A stretch of DNA of 64,000 bases from Thermomonas sp. (GCA_016720345.1 JADKKV010000005.1:124001-188000); one strand, 5' to 3'. Counted from the stretch's first letter, positions 34,001-44,752 are shown. Notes: generated by a model from the sequence alone, not told the origin. A program made the numbers and translations.

Positions 34001-35266
34001 TTAACCGTCCGCGCCGAGGTGCCCCAGCGCGGCCGCCGCGGTGTGGAAGGAGCCGAACACCAGCACCCGCCCGCCCGGCCCGGCCTGCGCCATCGCGGCC
34101 TGCAACGCGGCGTCGACCCCGACATGGCGCGCCGCATCCGCCGCCGCCGACCCGGCCAGCTGCCGCGCGAAGTCATCGACGCCCAGCCCGCGCGGACCCG
34201 CGTCGGACAGGCCGGCGATGTGCCAGCCATCCACCACCCCGGCCAGCGCCTGCGCCACCCCCGCCACGTCCTTGTCGGCCAGCGCGGCATACACCGCCAG
34301 CGTGCGCCGCCGCGGTTGCGCGCGCAGCCACTGTGCCAGCGCGCGCGCGGCCTGCGGGTTGTGGCCGACATCGACCACCACCTCGACACCGTTGCGTTCG
34401 AAACGCTGCAACCGCCCGGCCACGCGGGCATTGGCGACGCCCTCGGCATACGTCTGCTTGTCGATGCGCGCACGCAGAGTACGCACGGCGGCGATCGCGC
34501 AGGCGGCGTTGCGCAGTTGCACCGGCGCGGCCAAGGCCGGCATCGGCAGGTCCATCGAGAACCCGACCTCGCGCCAGCGCCAGGTTTCGGCATCCAGCGG
34601 TTCCGCGAAGAAATCGTTGGCGATCCGCCAGGACTGCGCGCCGATCGCATACGCATGCCGCAGCACGCTGGCCGGCGGGTCGTCGTCGCCCAGCACCAGC
34701 GGCTTGAACGGGCGCGCGATGCCAGCTTTCTCGAAGCCGATCGCCTCGATGTCCTCGCCCAGCCAATCCTGGTGGTCGAGATCGACGGTGGTGATGATCG
34801 ATGCATCCGCATCGACGACGTTGACCGCATCCAGGCGCCCGCCCAGGCCGACTTCCAGCACCGCGAGATCCAGCTTGCTGCGCGCGAACAGCCACAGCGC
34901 GCACAGCGTGCCGTACTCGAAATAGGTCAGCGGGGTGTCGCCGCGCGCGGCCTCCACCGCCTCGAAGCCGGCGACCAGCGCGGCATCGCCGGCATCCACG
35001 CCGTCGATGCGCACGCGCTCGTTGTAGCGCAGCAGGTGCGGCGAGGTGTAGCAGCCCACCTTCCAGCCGTGGGCGCGGGCGATCGCCTCGACGAAGGCCA
35101 CGGTGGAGCCCTTGCCGTTGGTGCCGCCAACGGTGATCACGCGCTTCGCCGGGCGCGGCAGCCGCATCCGCGCGGCGACCTCGCGCACGCGCTGCAGGCC
35201 CATGTCGATGGACTTCGGGTGCTGGCGCTCGATGTGCGCCAGCCAATCGGCAAGGGTGCGTGGCAT
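34001..35266 (-). CDS. folC: Bifunctional dihydrofolate synthase / folylpolyglutamate synthase
   Basis: 421 residues. ATP-binding loop VGGTNGKGSTVAF, then TSPHLLRYNERV, FEYGTLCALWLF, EVGLGGRLDAVNVVD and DLDHQDWLG, all typical of FolC; the C-terminal Mur-ligase-like domain contains DVGHNPQAARAL. It adds glutamate to dihydropteroate and to folates. Starts the folC-SPOR-purF unit on the minus strand, 59 bp upstream of the SPOR gene. Confidence 0.94.
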   Translation of the reverse strand: MPRTLADWLAHIERQHPKSIDMGLQRVREVAARMRLPRPAKRVITVGGTNGKGSTVAFVEAIARAHGWKVGCYTSPHLLRYNERVRIDGVDAGDAALVAGFEAVEAARGDTPLTYFEYGTLCALWLFARSKLDLAVLEVGLGGRLDAVNVVDADASIITTVDLDHQDWLGEDIEAIGFEKAGIARPFKPLVLGDDDPPASVLRHAYAIGAQSWRIANDFFAEPLDAETWRWREVGFSMDLPMPALAAPVQLRNAACAIAAVRTLRARIDKQTYAEGVANARVAGRLQRFERNGVEVVVDVGHNPQAARALAQWLRAQPRRRTLAVYAALADKDVAGVAQALAGVVDGWHIAGLSDAGPRGLGVDDFARQLAGSAAADAARHVGVDAALQAAMAQAGPGGRVLVFGSFHTAAAALGHLGADG

Positions 35267-35322
35267 CCGCGGATTATCCGTGCCGCTGCATCCGCCGGCG
35301 AGCCCGCGGCGTATAACGCGCC

Positions 35323-36132
35323 ATGCAAGCCTTCATTCGATCTGTCCTGGCCGCGGCAATCCTCCTGCTCGGCGCAGGTTGCGCCAGCCTGCCGCCAGCC
35401 GCTGCCGGCGACGCCGCCAGCGGCTTCCGCGAGGTGCGCAACCAGCCGCATTACCGGGTGTCGGTGCGCGATGGCACCGCCGCCTGGCCAACCCCGCCGC
35501 TGTTCCGCCTGCCGATGGTGGAGGTTGCCAGCGACGCCCTCGACACCGCGATCTCGCCCGCGCAGGGCGGCGTGGTGGCGACCCATGCCGCGCGCACCGT
35601 GTGCCTGGCACTGGCGCCGTGGCTGCAATGGACCAGCGCCGATGAAGGCGGCCGGGTCGCGCTGCAGGTGCGCCGGGTTGCGGCCAGCAGCAGCGGGCTG
35701 GCGGCGACGTCGGCGGTGATCGACGCGGTGGTGCCTGGCCCGTTCCGGCTGCCGGCCGGGTTGGGCGCATTGCGGGTCGACACCCGCATCGAGGACGGCG
35801 CAGGCGCGGCCTTGCTGGAACTGCAGTGGGAACGCGGGGCCAATCCGCTGTTGCACCGCGCCCGCGCGTCCTCGATCGGGGATGCGTGGGAACTCGCGCC
35901 CTCGCATGCCCGCGACCTGGAGGAGGTGCTGGCACCGCTGAAGCTGGCCAAGCAGGCGGAGCCGGTGCGCAAGGCCAACATCGCCACCTGCGAACAACGC
36001 TTCGGGCGGGTCAGCGTGGCCGGCCGCGCCGCTTCGATGTTCGTGCCGCTGTCGCCGGAGGCGATCGATCCCTCCGACGATGCGCCCCGACCCGCCCCGC
36101 AGCCGCAGCCGCAACCAAATCCCGGGCCCTAG
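35323..36132 (+). CDS. Putative lipoprotein, unknown
   Basis: 269 residues. Lipobox LLGAGC after a hydrophobic signal. The body has mainly beta-type character with repeated Val/Ala strands (VVATHAARTVCLALAPWLQW, VDTRIEDGAGAALLELQWE), and the C-terminus is Pro/Gln-rich (PAPQPQPQPNPGP). It superficially recalls DUF3313-type lipoproteins, which I cannot confirm. It ends in CTAG, which also encodes the stop of the convergent gene. Confidence 0.65.
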   Translation: MQAFIRSVLAAAILLLGAGCASLPPAAAGDAASGFREVRNQPHYRVSVRDGTAAWPTPPLFRLPMVEVASDALDTAISPAQGGVVATHAARTVCLALAPWLQWTSADEGGRVALQVRRVAASSSGLAATSAVIDAVVPGPFRLPAGLGALRVDTRIEDGAGAALLELQWERGANPLLHRARASSIGDAWELAPSHARDLEEVLAPLKLAKQAEPVRKANIATCEQRFGRVSVAGRAASMFVPLSPEAIDPSDDAPRPAPQPQPQPNPGP

Positions 36133-36779
36133 AGTGCGCGGTGCACCGCTTCGCCGAACAGCGCGGTGTGGTGGCTGCAGTCGTTCAGGCGCACGACCTC
36201 CAGCGCATCCACGCCCGCACCTTCCAGCAGGTTGAGCGTGGTCGGCGCCTGCCGGAAGGTCCACAGCTTCGCCAGCGGAACGCCGAGCACCCGGCACAGC
36301 AGCACCCGGTTGACCGCGTCATGCGCCACCACCAGCAGGGTGTCGGCCTCACCCAATCCCGAACATGCGCGGGCGAAGGCCGGCCAGGCGCGATCCAGCA
36401 CCTGCTGCAGCGACTCGCCGCCCGGCCCCGGCATCTGCACCGTGTCCGGGGCCTCGCGCCAGGCCTGCAGGCGTTCGCCGTCGCGCTCGCGGATTTCGCT
36501 GGCAAGCAGGCCCTCCCACTCGCCGTGGCCGATTTCCTTGAACCCGTCATCGAGCAGCAGTTGCGATGCGCGCCCCTCGCCAAGCGCCAGCTCGGCGGTA
36601 CGGCGTGCGCGCGACAGCGGCGAGGCCAGCGCGCGGTCGATCCGCAGCGCGCGCAGGCGCTCACCCAGCGCGGTCGCCTGGGCGATGCCGACCGCGGACA
36701 ACGGGATGTCCTCCTGGCCCTGGTAGCGGCCTTCGGCGTTCCACGGCGTTTCCCCGTGGCGTGCAAGCAGGATGCGCAT
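36129..36779 (-). CDS. Histidine phosphatase (phosphoglycerate-mutase-like, GpmB type)
   Basis: 216 residues. The catalytic MRILLARHGETPWNAEGR with the R-H-G motif, then SPLSRARRTAELAL, EIGHGEWEGL and LLVVAHDAVNRVLL with the second His, typical of the cofactor-independent small-phosphatase branch. Whether it acts on 3-phosphoglycerate, a nucleotide or a sugar phosphate cannot be read from sequence. It lies 2 bp after serA on the same strand, so it may act in or near serine synthesis. Confidence 0.85.
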   Translation of the reverse strand: MRILLARHGETPWNAEGRYQGQEDIPLSAVGIAQATALGERLRALRIDRALASPLSRARRTAELALGEGRASQLLLDDGFKEIGHGEWEGLLASEIRERDGERLQAWREAPDTVQMPGPGGESLQQVLDRAWPAFARACSGLGEADTLLVVAHDAVNRVLLCRVLGVPLAKLWTFRQAPTTLNLLEGAGVDALEVVRLNDCSHHTALFGEAVHRAL

Positions 36780-36781
36780 GC

Positions 36782-38344
36782 TCAGGCCTGCGCCAGCGAG
36801 AGCACGCCGGGCATCGCGCGCAGGTTGGCCAGCTGGGTTTCGTCGAGCGCACGATCGACCGTGATCGCCGCCCGGGCCTGGCCATCGCCGGCCGCGCCCA
36901 GCGCGAAATTGACGATGTTGATCCCGAGCTCGCCGAGCTTCGAGCCAACCGCGCCGACCATGCCCGGCCGGTCCTCGTTGCGCAGCAGCAGCACGTGCGA
37001 CTGCGGGTCGAATTCGATCTCCACGCCATCCAGCCGGACCACGCGCGGACCGCGATGCAGGGTGGCCTCGATCTCGCGGCTGCGGTTGCCGTCGCTCACC
37101 CGCAGCTTGAGCAGGCGGTCGAAACCGTCGCCGTCGCCACCCACGGTTTCGGCCACCACCAGGCCGCGCGCGGCGGCTTCGGCCAGTGCGTTCACCGGGG
37201 TGACCCGGCCGGAATGCGCGCCCAGCAGGGAGGCCACCAGCAGCCGCGTCAGCGGGCGCGTGTCCAGCGCGTCGGTGCGGCCGGCGTAGGTGATGTCCAG
37301 CCGCGTCGGTGCCTGCACCAGGCGCGCGGCCAGCTTGCCCAGTGCGGTCATCAGCGGCATCCACGGCCCCACTTCGCGCGCCGCCTCGGCGGTCAGTGGC
37401 GGCAGGTTGACGCAGCCGGCGACCGCGCCGGTGGCGACGAAGTCGATCACCTGCCGCGCCAGGATCGTGCTCACCGCCTGCTGGGCTTCGCTGGTGGAAG
37501 CGCCCAGGTGCGGGGTCAGGATCAGCTTCGGGTGCGCGCGCAGCGGCGAATCCTCCTGCAGCGGTTCGGTGGCGAAGGTGTCCAGCGCCGCGCCGGCGAG
37601 GTGGCCGTCGTCGAGCAGGTCCAGCAGTGCCGCCTCGTCGACCAGGCCCCCGCGTGCGGCGTTGACCAGGTAGGCGCCCGGCTTCATCGCGCGCATGCGC
37701 TGTTCGGACAGCAGGTTGGTGGTGTCCTTGGTGCGCGGGATGTGCAGGGTCACGATGTCGGCCCACGCCAGCAGTTCATCCAGCGTCTTCAGCGGCACGC
37801 TGCCCTTGGCGGCCGCGGACGGCGGCAGGAACGGGTCGAACGCGGCCACGTCCATGCCGATGCCGGCGGCCTTGCGCGCCACCGTGCCGCCGATGCGGCC
37901 CAGCCCGATCACGCCCAGCTTCTTGCCTTCCAGTTCGAACCCGGTGAGGCCCGCCTTCGGCCACTGCCCGGCCTTCATCCCGGCATCCGCGCGCGGGATG
38001 TGGCGGGCCAGCGCGAACAGCAGCGAGATCGCGTGCTCGGCGGCGGCCAGGGTGTTGCCGTCCGGGGCGTTCATCACCGCGATGCCGCGCGCGGTGGCCG
38101 CGTCGACATCGATGGTGTCGACGCCGGCACCGGCGCGGCCGATCACCTTCAGCCGGCCGGCATCGGCCAGTGACTCCAACGTGACCTGGGTCGCCGAGCG
38201 CACCAGCACGGCATCGGCATCGGCCAGCGCCAGCTTCAGCGCCTCCGGATCCTTGATCGGGGGGGAGACCAGCACGTCCCAGCCCGCCTCGCGGAACAGG
38301 GCCAGGCCGTCTTCATGGATTCCATCGCACGCCAGCACTTTCAT
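36782..38344 (-). CDS. serA: D-3-phosphoglycerate dehydrogenase, long form
   Basis: 520 residues. NAD-binding GVIGLGRIGGTVARKAAG, then VNAARGGLVDEAALL, TPHLGASTSEAQQAV with the catalytic His, an intervening substrate-binding (ASB) domain and a C-terminal ACT domain (SHVLLLRNEDRPGMVGAVG). First step of serine synthesis, feedback-regulated through ACT. AGGAG lies 7 nt before the ATG at 38344; an in-frame GTG one codon earlier is too close. Forms a two-gene unit with the histidine phosphatase. Confidence 0.93.
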   Translation of the reverse strand: MKVLACDGIHEDGLALFREAGWDVLVSPPIKDPEALKLALADADAVLVRSATQVTLESLADAGRLKVIGRAGAGVDTIDVDAATARGIAVMNAPDGNTLAAAEHAISLLFALARHIPRADAGMKAGQWPKAGLTGFELEGKKLGVIGLGRIGGTVARKAAGIGMDVAAFDPFLPPSAAAKGSVPLKTLDELLAWADIVTLHIPRTKDTTNLLSEQRMRAMKPGAYLVNAARGGLVDEAALLDLLDDGHLAGAALDTFATEPLQEDSPLRAHPKLILTPHLGASTSEAQQAVSTILARQVIDFVATGAVAGCVNLPPLTAEAAREVGPWMPLMTALGKLAARLVQAPTRLDITYAGRTDALDTRPLTRLLVASLLGAHSGRVTPVNALAEAAARGLVVAETVGGDGDGFDRLLKLRVSDGNRSREIEATLHRGPRVVRLDGVEIEFDPQSHVLLLRNEDRPGMVGAVGSKLGELGINIVNFALGAAGDGQARAAITVDRALDETQLANLRAMPGVLSLAQA

Positions 38345-38596
38345 CACATCGCTCCTGTGGGGTTGATTCCTGACCCTGGGTCAGGTCCCGCGGAAGCCAT
38401 GGCAGCCGGCACAGCGCAATCGACTTGCTGGAAGTGCGAAGAACAGCGGAATCACGGCGAAAGGCACGGGATTCCACTTGCGGTCGGGAGACGGGGCCGG
38501 CTGGCATGGGAATCCGCGACACCCGCAGCCTACAGAGTTCACCGCGGGTTGTGCAACCCGGGCTACGCTGCCCCTCCACCCCACGGGATACCGGTC

Positions 38597-38989
38597 ATGC
38601 AGGCAAAGGGCGAGTTCGAGGTCAAGCGCATCCCGCAGGAGGAGCTGGACATCGGCGAGGGCGCGACGGTCGGCCACTCACGCTTCGACAAGCGTTTCCA
38701 TGGCCCGCTGGACGCCACCAGCGTGGTCCACATGCTCGCCGTGATGTCCGCGGTGCCGGGGTCCGGCGCCTACGTGGCGATGGAGCGCATCGAGGGCACG
38801 CTGGACGGCCGCCGCGGCAGCTTCTTCGCCCAGCACAACGGGGTCATGGACCGCGGCAAGCCCACCCTGGACCTGACCGTGGTGCCCGACACCGGCACCG
38901 GCGATCTCACCGGCCTGCACGGGCGCATCGCCATCGACATCGTCGACGGCAAGCATTCCTACACCTTCGATTACGATTTCCGCGAGTGA
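38597..38989 (+). CDS. DUF3224 protein
   Basis: 130 residues. Recognised by the DUF3224 pattern: MQAKGEFEVKRIPQ, then FHGPLDATSVVHML, GAYVAMERIEGTLDGRRGSF and TGDLTGLHGRIAIDIVDGKH. A beta-barrel (allene-oxide-cyclase-like) fold of unknown function. The 252 bp between it and serA hold nothing I can name. Confidence 0.85.
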   Translation: MQAKGEFEVKRIPQEELDIGEGATVGHSRFDKRFHGPLDATSVVHMLAVMSAVPGSGAYVAMERIEGTLDGRRGSFFAQHNGVMDRGKPTLDLTVVPDTGTGDLTGLHGRIAIDIVDGKHSYTFDYDFRE

Positions 38990-38996
38990 CGCCGCG

Positions 38997-39030
38997 CAAA
39001 AGGAAACGCCGGCACGGGGCCGGCGCTTCC
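38997..39030 (-). terminator. Terminator of the first S46 peptidase gene
   Basis: 12-bp stem with one wobble (GGAAGCGCCGGC / GCCGGCGTTTCC on the minus strand), 5-nt loop, followed on the minus strand by TTTCCTTTT. It lies 23 bp after the peptidase stop. Confidence 0.72.
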
Positions 39031-39052
39031 GGGGCGCGCACTGGCAGTCGCG

Positions 39053-41236
39053 TTACTGCTTCGGCGCGACGCCCATTTCCTGCAGCAGCTGCGGCGCCGG
39101 CATCACTTCCTGCATGACCCAGCGCATGTAGCGCTGGTCCACCGAGATCATGCGCGACATCGTCGGGTCGAACACCCAGTTCGAGGCCACCGATTCCCAG
39201 TTGCCGTCGAACGCCAGGCCAACCAGCTTGCCGTGCGCGTCCAGCACCGGAGAACCGGAATTGCCGCCGGTGATGTCGAGGTCGGACAGGAAGTTCACCG
39301 GCACCGTCTTCAGCCGGGCATCTGCCAGGCCGGCATACGTCCTCGCCTTGATCGCATCCAGCTGCACCTGCGGGGCATCGAATGGCTCCTTGCCGGTCGC
39401 CTTCGCCGCGACCTGCTCCAGCGTGGTGAACGCGTCCTCGGCCTTGCTGCTGCCGGGCTTGGTGTAGCCCATCACGTTGCCGAAGGTGATCCGCAGCGAG
39501 GAGTTCGCATCCGGGTACACCGCGCGGCCCTGCGCCGTGTTGTAGTCGGCCACCGCCTGCAGGTAGGTGGCGCGCGGCACGATGGTCTCGCCGGCACGCA
39601 GCTTGCGGTCTTCCTCCAGCTTCAGCGAGGTCGGCAGCATCGCCACCGCGTACTGGATGGCCGGGTCGGTGCTGGCCTCGAACGCCTTGCGGTCCGCCGT
39701 GAGCCACTTCATGCGTTCATCGACGCTGCCGAGCTTGCTGGCGTTGATGCGGTCCAGCGCGGCATCCACCGCCGCGGCGTCGTTGCCGCCCAGCCATGCG
39801 TCGATCGCGGCGATCCGCTGGTTGGCCGGCAGCGCGATGTACTCCAGCAGCCAGTAGCGCTGCAGCTGGCGATCCATCTCCGCGACGTAGCGGCGATCCA
39901 TCTGCTTCATGCCGCCCTCGATGCCCGGCAGGTCGCGCTGCTGGAAGCCGGACTCGCGCTGCGCGTCCGGCTTTTCGCGCTCCACCGCGAGCCGGTACAG
40001 GGTCAGCGCGCTGCTGCCCAGCGCGCCGCCGACGTTGCCGATCACGCTGTCGCGCTCGCGGGTCTTGCGCGCCTGCTCGCCCAGTGCCAGCAGGGAGGCG
40101 TGCGCGGCCAGTGCCTGCGCGCCATCGGCGCCGCGCGACTTCAGCCAGTCCAGCACCGCCTGCTCGCGTTCGCGCTTGATCCCGGCGGCGCCCATGCGGG
40201 CGAAGCCCTCCAGTTGGCCGTCGTAGTTCTTGAGCGTGTTCTCCCAGCCCTTGACCGTGCTCGCGTACTTCACTGCGATGTCCGGATTCTTCGCGCCGGC
40301 GGCGTGCACCATCGCCGCCAGCGCCTTGTAGCGCCTGCTGACGGTGGGATAGGTCCAGCCGCTGGTGGCATCGAAATCGGCGGCCAGCGCATAGCGCGCG
40401 GTGCTGCCCGGATAGCCGGCCACCATCACGAAGTCGCCCTCGCCCAACGGCTTGTCCGCGACCTGCAGCCAGCGCTTGGGGGTGAACGGCACGTTGTCCT
40501 TGCCGTAGGCCGCGGGCTTGCCGTCCTTGCCGACGTAGGCGCGGTAGAACGCGAAGTCGCCGGTGTGGCGCGGCCACATCCAGTTGTCGACCTCGCCGCC
40601 GTAGTTGCCCACGCTACCGGGCGGTGCGTAGGCCAGGCGCACGTCCTTGATCTCGATGTTCTTGAACAGGCGGTAGGCATTGCCGCCCATGAAGCTGTAC
40701 AGGCGGCAGCGGTAGCCGGCCTCGGCCTCGCATTCGCCGACCAGCTTCTTCTCCAGGTCCTCGACCGCGCGGGTGCGCTCCAGCGGACCGGGGGCGGCAG
40801 CGATCGCGGACTTCACCTGCGCGGTGACGTCGGTGATCTGGTCGAGCACGTAGATGCGCGCATTCGGGCCGGCCGGAAGTTCATCGCCCGCGGCAGGCGC
40901 GTTGAAGCCGTCGCGGATCAGGTTCTTGTCCGGCGTGGAATTGAGCTGGATCGCGCCATAGGCGCAGTGGTGGTTGGTGACCACCAGGCCCCGCGGCGAC
41001 ACGAAGCTCGCGGTGCAGCCGCCCAGCGAGACCACCGCGCCCATCGGGTCGCCGGTGAGGTCCGCCAGTTGCTTCGGATCCAGCCTCAGCCCGGCCTTCT
41101 TCAGCGGACCGGCGATTTCCGGCAACTGCTGCGGCACCCACATGCCCTCGCCCGCGTTCGCGGAGCGCGGCGCGCCCACCAGTGCGGTTCCCACCATCGC
41201 CACGGTGATTCCCGTGGCCAGCATCGTCTTGCGCAT
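39053..41236 (-). CDS. S46 dipeptidyl-peptidase, Gly at S1 position (DPP7/DAP-BII-like)
   Basis: 727 residues with signal peptide ([22 protein letters not shown]). Chymotrypsin-like S46 features: [11 protein letters not shown] with catalytic His at 89/90, and GGNSGSPV with Ser660. Eighteen residues after the catalytic Ser, in LAFDGNWE, is Gly678, equivalent to Gly673 of DPP7 and DAP-BII, which prefer hydrophobic or broad P1 residues; DPP11 has Arg there. It releases dipeptides in the periplasm. AAGGAAA precedes the ATG. Tandem with a second S46 gene. Confidence 0.9.
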   Translation of the reverse strand: MRKTMLATGITVAMVGTALVGAPRSANAGEGMWVPQQLPEIAGPLKKAGLRLDPKQLADLTGDPMGAVVSLGGCTASFVSPRGLVVTNHHCAYGAIQLNSTPDKNLIRDGFNAPAAGDELPAGPNARIYVLDQITDVTAQVKSAIAAAPGPLERTRAVEDLEKKLVGECEAEAGYRCRLYSFMGGNAYRLFKNIEIKDVRLAYAPPGSVGNYGGEVDNWMWPRHTGDFAFYRAYVGKDGKPAAYGKDNVPFTPKRWLQVADKPLGEGDFVMVAGYPGSTARYALAADFDATSGWTYPTVSRRYKALAAMVHAAGAKNPDIAVKYASTVKGWENTLKNYDGQLEGFARMGAAGIKREREQAVLDWLKSRGADGAQALAAHASLLALGEQARKTRERDSVIGNVGGALGSSALTLYRLAVEREKPDAQRESGFQQRDLPGIEGGMKQMDRRYVAEMDRQLQRYWLLEYIALPANQRIAAIDAWLGGNDAAAVDAALDRINASKLGSVDERMKWLTADRKAFEASTDPAIQYAVAMLPTSLKLEEDRKLRAGETIVPRATYLQAVADYNTAQGRAVYPDANSSLRITFGNVMGYTKPGSSKAEDAFTTLEQVAAKATGKEPFDAPQVQLDAIKARTYAGLADARLKTVPVNFLSDLDITGGNSGSPVLDAHGKLVGLAFDGNWESVASNWVFDPTMSRMISVDQRYMRWVMQEVMPAPQLLQEMGVAPKQ

Positions 41237-41298
41237 TGTCGTTTCCTTGCAGTGTTCGTCGGGTTTTCGGGTTGATCGGTGGCGGCCCGGCATTCGCT

Positions 41299-43449
41299 TC
41301 ACTCGGCCGGCAGATTCATTTCCTTGAGCAGGTGCGGCGCCGGATACACCTTGGCCAACAGCCAGCGCAGGTAGCGCATGTCCACGTGGATCGCGCGCTT
41401 GTAGCGCGGGTCGAACATCCAGCTGGCACTCACCGCTTCCCAGTTGCTGTCGAAGTTCAGGCCGATGAGCTTGCCGTTCGCATCCAGCACCGGCGAGCCG
41501 GAATTGCCGCCGGTGGTGTCGAGGTTGGTCATGAAATTGACCGTCTGGGTGCCCAGGGTGGGATCCAGGGTGCTGCCGAAATCACCCTTGGCGATGGCGT
41601 CGATCAGCGGCTTCGGCGCATCGAACGGTTCCACGCCGGTGTCCTTCTCGACGATGCCGGCGACCGTGGTCAGCGGGCGGTAGTCCATCCCGTCGCGCGG
41701 CGACAGCGGGCTGACCTTGCCGTAGCTGACGCGCAGGGTGGCGTTCGCATCCGGGTAGACCGCCCTGCCCTGCGCATTGCGGTAGCCCACCAGCGCCTGC
41801 ATGTAGGCCGGGCGCAGCCGCATCAGCTCGCCGTTGCGCTGCTTGGACTCGGCCTCCAGCCGCAACAGCGCGGGCTGCAGGGTGGCGGCGGCCTTGAGCA
41901 GCGCATCTTCGGAGGCCGCCAGCGCGGCGGCATCCAGCTGCATCGCGGCCAGGCGGGTGGCCTCGTCGCCCAGTTTCGTGCCGGCGTACAGCGCGTCCAG
42001 CCGCTGTGCGGCTTCGGCCTCGCTGGCGCCGAACACGACGTCGAATTCGGCCACGCGCAAGGCCCGCGGCAGCGCGAAATACCCCTTCAGCGCGTAGCGC
42101 AGGGTCGCCTTCTCCACCTCGGGATCGAAACGCCGCTGCAATTGCTTCAGGCCGCCCTCGATCAGCGCCTCGTCGCGCTGCTGGTAGCCGGATTCGCGTT
42201 GCACGTCGGGCTTGCCCCGCTCCAGCGACAGCCGCTGCAGGCTGATCGCGGCACCGAGCAGGCCCGGGCGCAGGAACGGCAACAGCAGATCGCGCTCGCG
42301 GTTGGTCTGGACCGCATCCAGCTGCGCCTGCAGCGCGCGGATGTCGGCCTGCACCGCGACGGCATCGGGCTGCTTCGCCAGCCACGCCAGCATCGCCGCT
42401 TCGTCGGCGGCGCGCACGCGCACCGCGTCGCTGCGGCGCAGGCCATCGAGTTCGCCCTGCGCGCGCTTGAGCGTGTTCTTCTGCCCGGCAACGGTGGAGG
42501 CGTACAGCACCTGCCTGGCCTTGTCGCCGGCAGTGGCGGCCTCGATCGCCTGCAGCATGCCGCCCACCACCTCGATCCGCTTCGGCAACAGCCAGTCGAT
42601 CTGGTTGGCGAACTCGGAGGCGGTGCGGTGGCGGAACGTGGTCCCCGGGTAACCGGCCACCATCGCGAAATCGCCCGCCCTCACCGGCGCGGTGGACACC
42701 TCCAGGTGCGCAGGCGGCGCGTACGGCACGTTGTCCTTGCTGTACGCCGCCGGCTTGCCGTCCTTGCCGACGTAGGCGCGGTAGAAGGTGAAGTCGCCGG
42801 TGTGGCGCGGCCACATGAAGTTGTCGACCTCGTCGCCGTAGTTGCCGATCGCGCGCGGCGGCGCATAGGCCAGGCGGATGTCCTTCAACTCCAGCTGCTT
42901 GATCAAGTAGTACTCGCGGCCGTAGTACATGCTGGCGACGCTGCAGCGGTGGCCGGCGTCCTGCTCGCAGGCCGCGACCGTCGCCTTCTGCGCGGCTTGC
43001 ACCGCGTCGTAGTACGCACGCCCGGTCTTGCCGCGGGCTTCGGCGAGGATGCGATCGGTCACCTGGTCGAAGCCGACGGTGACCAGCACCCGCGCCGCGG
43101 GGCCCGCGGACGGCTCATCCGCCCGCGTCGCCGCGATGAAGCCGTCCTGGATCAGGTTGCGGTCCGCGCTGGAGTTCAGCTGGATCGCTCCCAGCGCGCA
43201 GTGGTGGTTGGTCACCACCAGCCCCTGCGGCGACACGAAGCTGGCGGTGCAGCCGCCCAGCGAAACCACCGCGCTCATCGGATGCCTGGTGAGGTTGGCG
43301 AGGTCGGCCGGGTTGCCCCTGAAACCGGCGGCCTTCAGCTCCTTGGCCAGTTGCGGCAACTGGGACGGCATCCACATCCCCTCGTCGGCATGGGCGGCGG
43401 CACCGGCCATGGCCAGCGCAAGGGTCAGCAGGGCGGGACGCAGGCGCAT
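41299..43449 (-). CDS. S46 dipeptidyl-peptidase, Ser at S1 position
   Basis: 716 residues with signal peptide ([15 protein letters not shown]). [11 protein letters not shown] and GGNSGSPV (Ser650) carry the catalytic residues, and [14 protein letters not shown] is a shared S46 segment. The residue 18 after the catalytic Ser, in LNFDSNWE, is Ser668, neither the Gly of DPP7 nor the Arg of DPP11, so specificity is open. Overall similarity to the neighbouring S46 protein indicates old duplication. The two genes are 62 bp apart, this one first in transcription. Confidence 0.9.
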   Translation of the reverse strand: MRLRPALLTLALAMAGAAAHADEGMWMPSQLPQLAKELKAAGFRGNPADLANLTRHPMSAVVSLGGCTASFVSPQGLVVTNHHCALGAIQLNSSADRNLIQDGFIAATRADEPSAGPAARVLVTVGFDQVTDRILAEARGKTGRAYYDAVQAAQKATVAACEQDAGHRCSVASMYYGREYYLIKQLELKDIRLAYAPPRAIGNYGDEVDNFMWPRHTGDFTFYRAYVGKDGKPAAYSKDNVPYAPPAHLEVSTAPVRAGDFAMVAGYPGTTFRHRTASEFANQIDWLLPKRIEVVGGMLQAIEAATAGDKARQVLYASTVAGQKNTLKRAQGELDGLRRSDAVRVRAADEAAMLAWLAKQPDAVAVQADIRALQAQLDAVQTNRERDLLLPFLRPGLLGAAISLQRLSLERGKPDVQRESGYQQRDEALIEGGLKQLQRRFDPEVEKATLRYALKGYFALPRALRVAEFDVVFGASEAEAAQRLDALYAGTKLGDEATRLAAMQLDAAALAASEDALLKAAATLQPALLRLEAESKQRNGELMRLRPAYMQALVGYRNAQGRAVYPDANATLRVSYGKVSPLSPRDGMDYRPLTTVAGIVEKDTGVEPFDAPKPLIDAIAKGDFGSTLDPTLGTQTVNFMTNLDTTGGNSGSPVLDANGKLIGLNFDSNWEAVSASWMFDPRYKRAIHVDMRYLRWLLAKVYPAPHLLKEMNLPAE

Positions 43450-43584
43450 TCGGTGTTCCTCGAAGCAGGGCAAACACGCATTACAGCACCACGCGACCGG
43501 CACCTGCCTGTGCCGGCCGTCATGGCCGCGGCCGGGCCCGGGGCCGGCGCTAGAATGGCGGCCTTTCCCGCAAGGTGGACTGCC

Positions 43585-44622
43585 ATGTCGCAGGCGACGA
43601 TGAAGGCCCTGGTCAAGCGCGAGGCGGCCAAGGGCATCTGGATGGAACAGGTGCCGGTGCCGAGCCCGGGCCCGAACGAGGTCCTGATCAAGCTGGAGAA
43701 GACCGCGATTTGCGGCACCGACCTGCACATCTACCTGTGGGACGAGTGGAGCCAGCGCACCATCAAGCCCGGGCTGGTGATCGGCCATGAATTCGTCGGC
43801 CGGATCGTCGGGATCGGCCCCGGGGTGTCCGGCTACGCGCCTGGCCAGCGGGTCAGCGCGGAAGGCCACATCGTCTGCGGGCATTGCCGCAACTGCCGCG
43901 CCGGCAAGCAGCACCTGTGCCCGAACACGGTCGGCATCGGCGTGAACCGCAACGGCGCCTTCGCCGAATACATCGTGATGCCGGCCAGCAACCTGTGGCC
44001 GATCCCCGACCAGATCCCCAGCGAGCTGGCCGCGTTCTTCGACCCCTACGGCAATGCCGCCCACTGCGCGCTGGAGTTCGACGTGGTCGGCGAGGACGTG
44101 CTGATCACCGGCGCCGGCCCGATCGGCATCATTGCCGCCGGCATCTGCAAGCACATCGGCGCGCGCAACGTGGTGGTCACCGACGTCAACGATTACCGCC
44201 TCAAGCTGGCCGCCGACATGGGCGCCACCCGGGTCGTCAACGTCGCCAACACCTCGCTCAAGGACGTGATGTCCGACCTGCACATGGAGGGCTTCGACGT
44301 CGGCCTGGAAATGAGCGGCAACCCGCGCGCCTTCAACGACATGCTCGACTGCATGTACAACGGCGGCAAGATCGCGATGCTCGGGATCATGCCGAAGGGC
44401 GCCGGGGTGGACTGGGACAAGATCATCTTCAAGGGCCTGACCCTGCAGGGCATCTATGGCCGGCGCATGTACGAGACCTGGTACAAGATGACCCAGTTGG
44501 TGCTGTCCGGTTTCCCGCTGGGCAAGGTGCTGACCCACCAGTTGCCGATCGACGACTTCCAGAAGGGCTTCGAGCTGATGGAATCGGGCAAGGCGGGCAA
44601 GGTGGTGTTGAGCTGGAATTGA
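43585..44622 (+). CDS. tdh: L-threonine 3-dehydrogenase
   Basis: 345 residues. Medium-chain zinc dehydrogenase: [21 protein letters not shown] is diagnostic for Tdh, GHEFVG carries catalytic Zn ligands, and [15 protein letters not shown] the structural Zn. NAD fold at [19 protein letters not shown]. It oxidises threonine to 2-amino-3-oxobutyrate, which Kbl cleaves. AAGGTGG upstream. [10 protein letters not shown] at 43600 is an alternative start matching the E. coli N-terminus. Divergent from the S46 gene. Confidence 0.95.
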   Translation: MSQATMKALVKREAAKGIWMEQVPVPSPGPNEVLIKLEKTAICGTDLHIYLWDEWSQRTIKPGLVIGHEFVGRIVGIGPGVSGYAPGQRVSAEGHIVCGHCRNCRAGKQHLCPNTVGIGVNRNGAFAEYIVMPASNLWPIPDQIPSELAAFFDPYGNAAHCALEFDVVGEDVLITGAGPIGIIAAGICKHIGARNVVVTDVNDYRLKLAADMGATRVVNVANTSLKDVMSDLHMEGFDVGLEMSGNPRAFNDMLDCMYNGGKIAMLGIMPKGAGVDWDKIIFKGLTLQGIYGRRMYETWYKMTQLVLSGFPLGKVLTHQLPIDDFQKGFELMESGKAGKVVLSWN

Positions 44623-44636
44623 CGGAAGGCCGCGAT

Positions 44637-44752
44637 GCGCGAGGTGGTGGGGGTTGCCCGCGCGCGACCTTCGGCGGCATGGACGTCGCCGATGAGCCTA
44701 CATGGACGTATTCACGGCGTGTCGCGCGCGGGCAACCCCCGCCGCCGCGCGC
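44637..44752. repeat. 116-bp inverted-repeat element between tdh and kbl
   Basis: Arms 44637-44668 and 44721-44752. The inner 20 nt are perfect (GGGGGTTGCCCGCGCGCGAC and complement); over 32 nt there are three differences, two of which would be G-U pairs in RNA. Inside, TCGGCG/CGCCGA (44671-44676, 44687-44692) can form a small hairpin. The right arm ends 15 bp before the kbl start codon. Its placement inside a presumed operon suggests differential expression, or simply an insertion site for a dispersed element. Confidence 0.7.

Noticed and set aside
41236-43584. Long plus-strand open frame opposite the S46 genes, in frame with tdh
   Set aside because: Its sequence is low-complexity Arg/His/Val-rich and mirrors the S46 coding strand; tdh starts at 43585 with a Shine-Dalgarno-like site.
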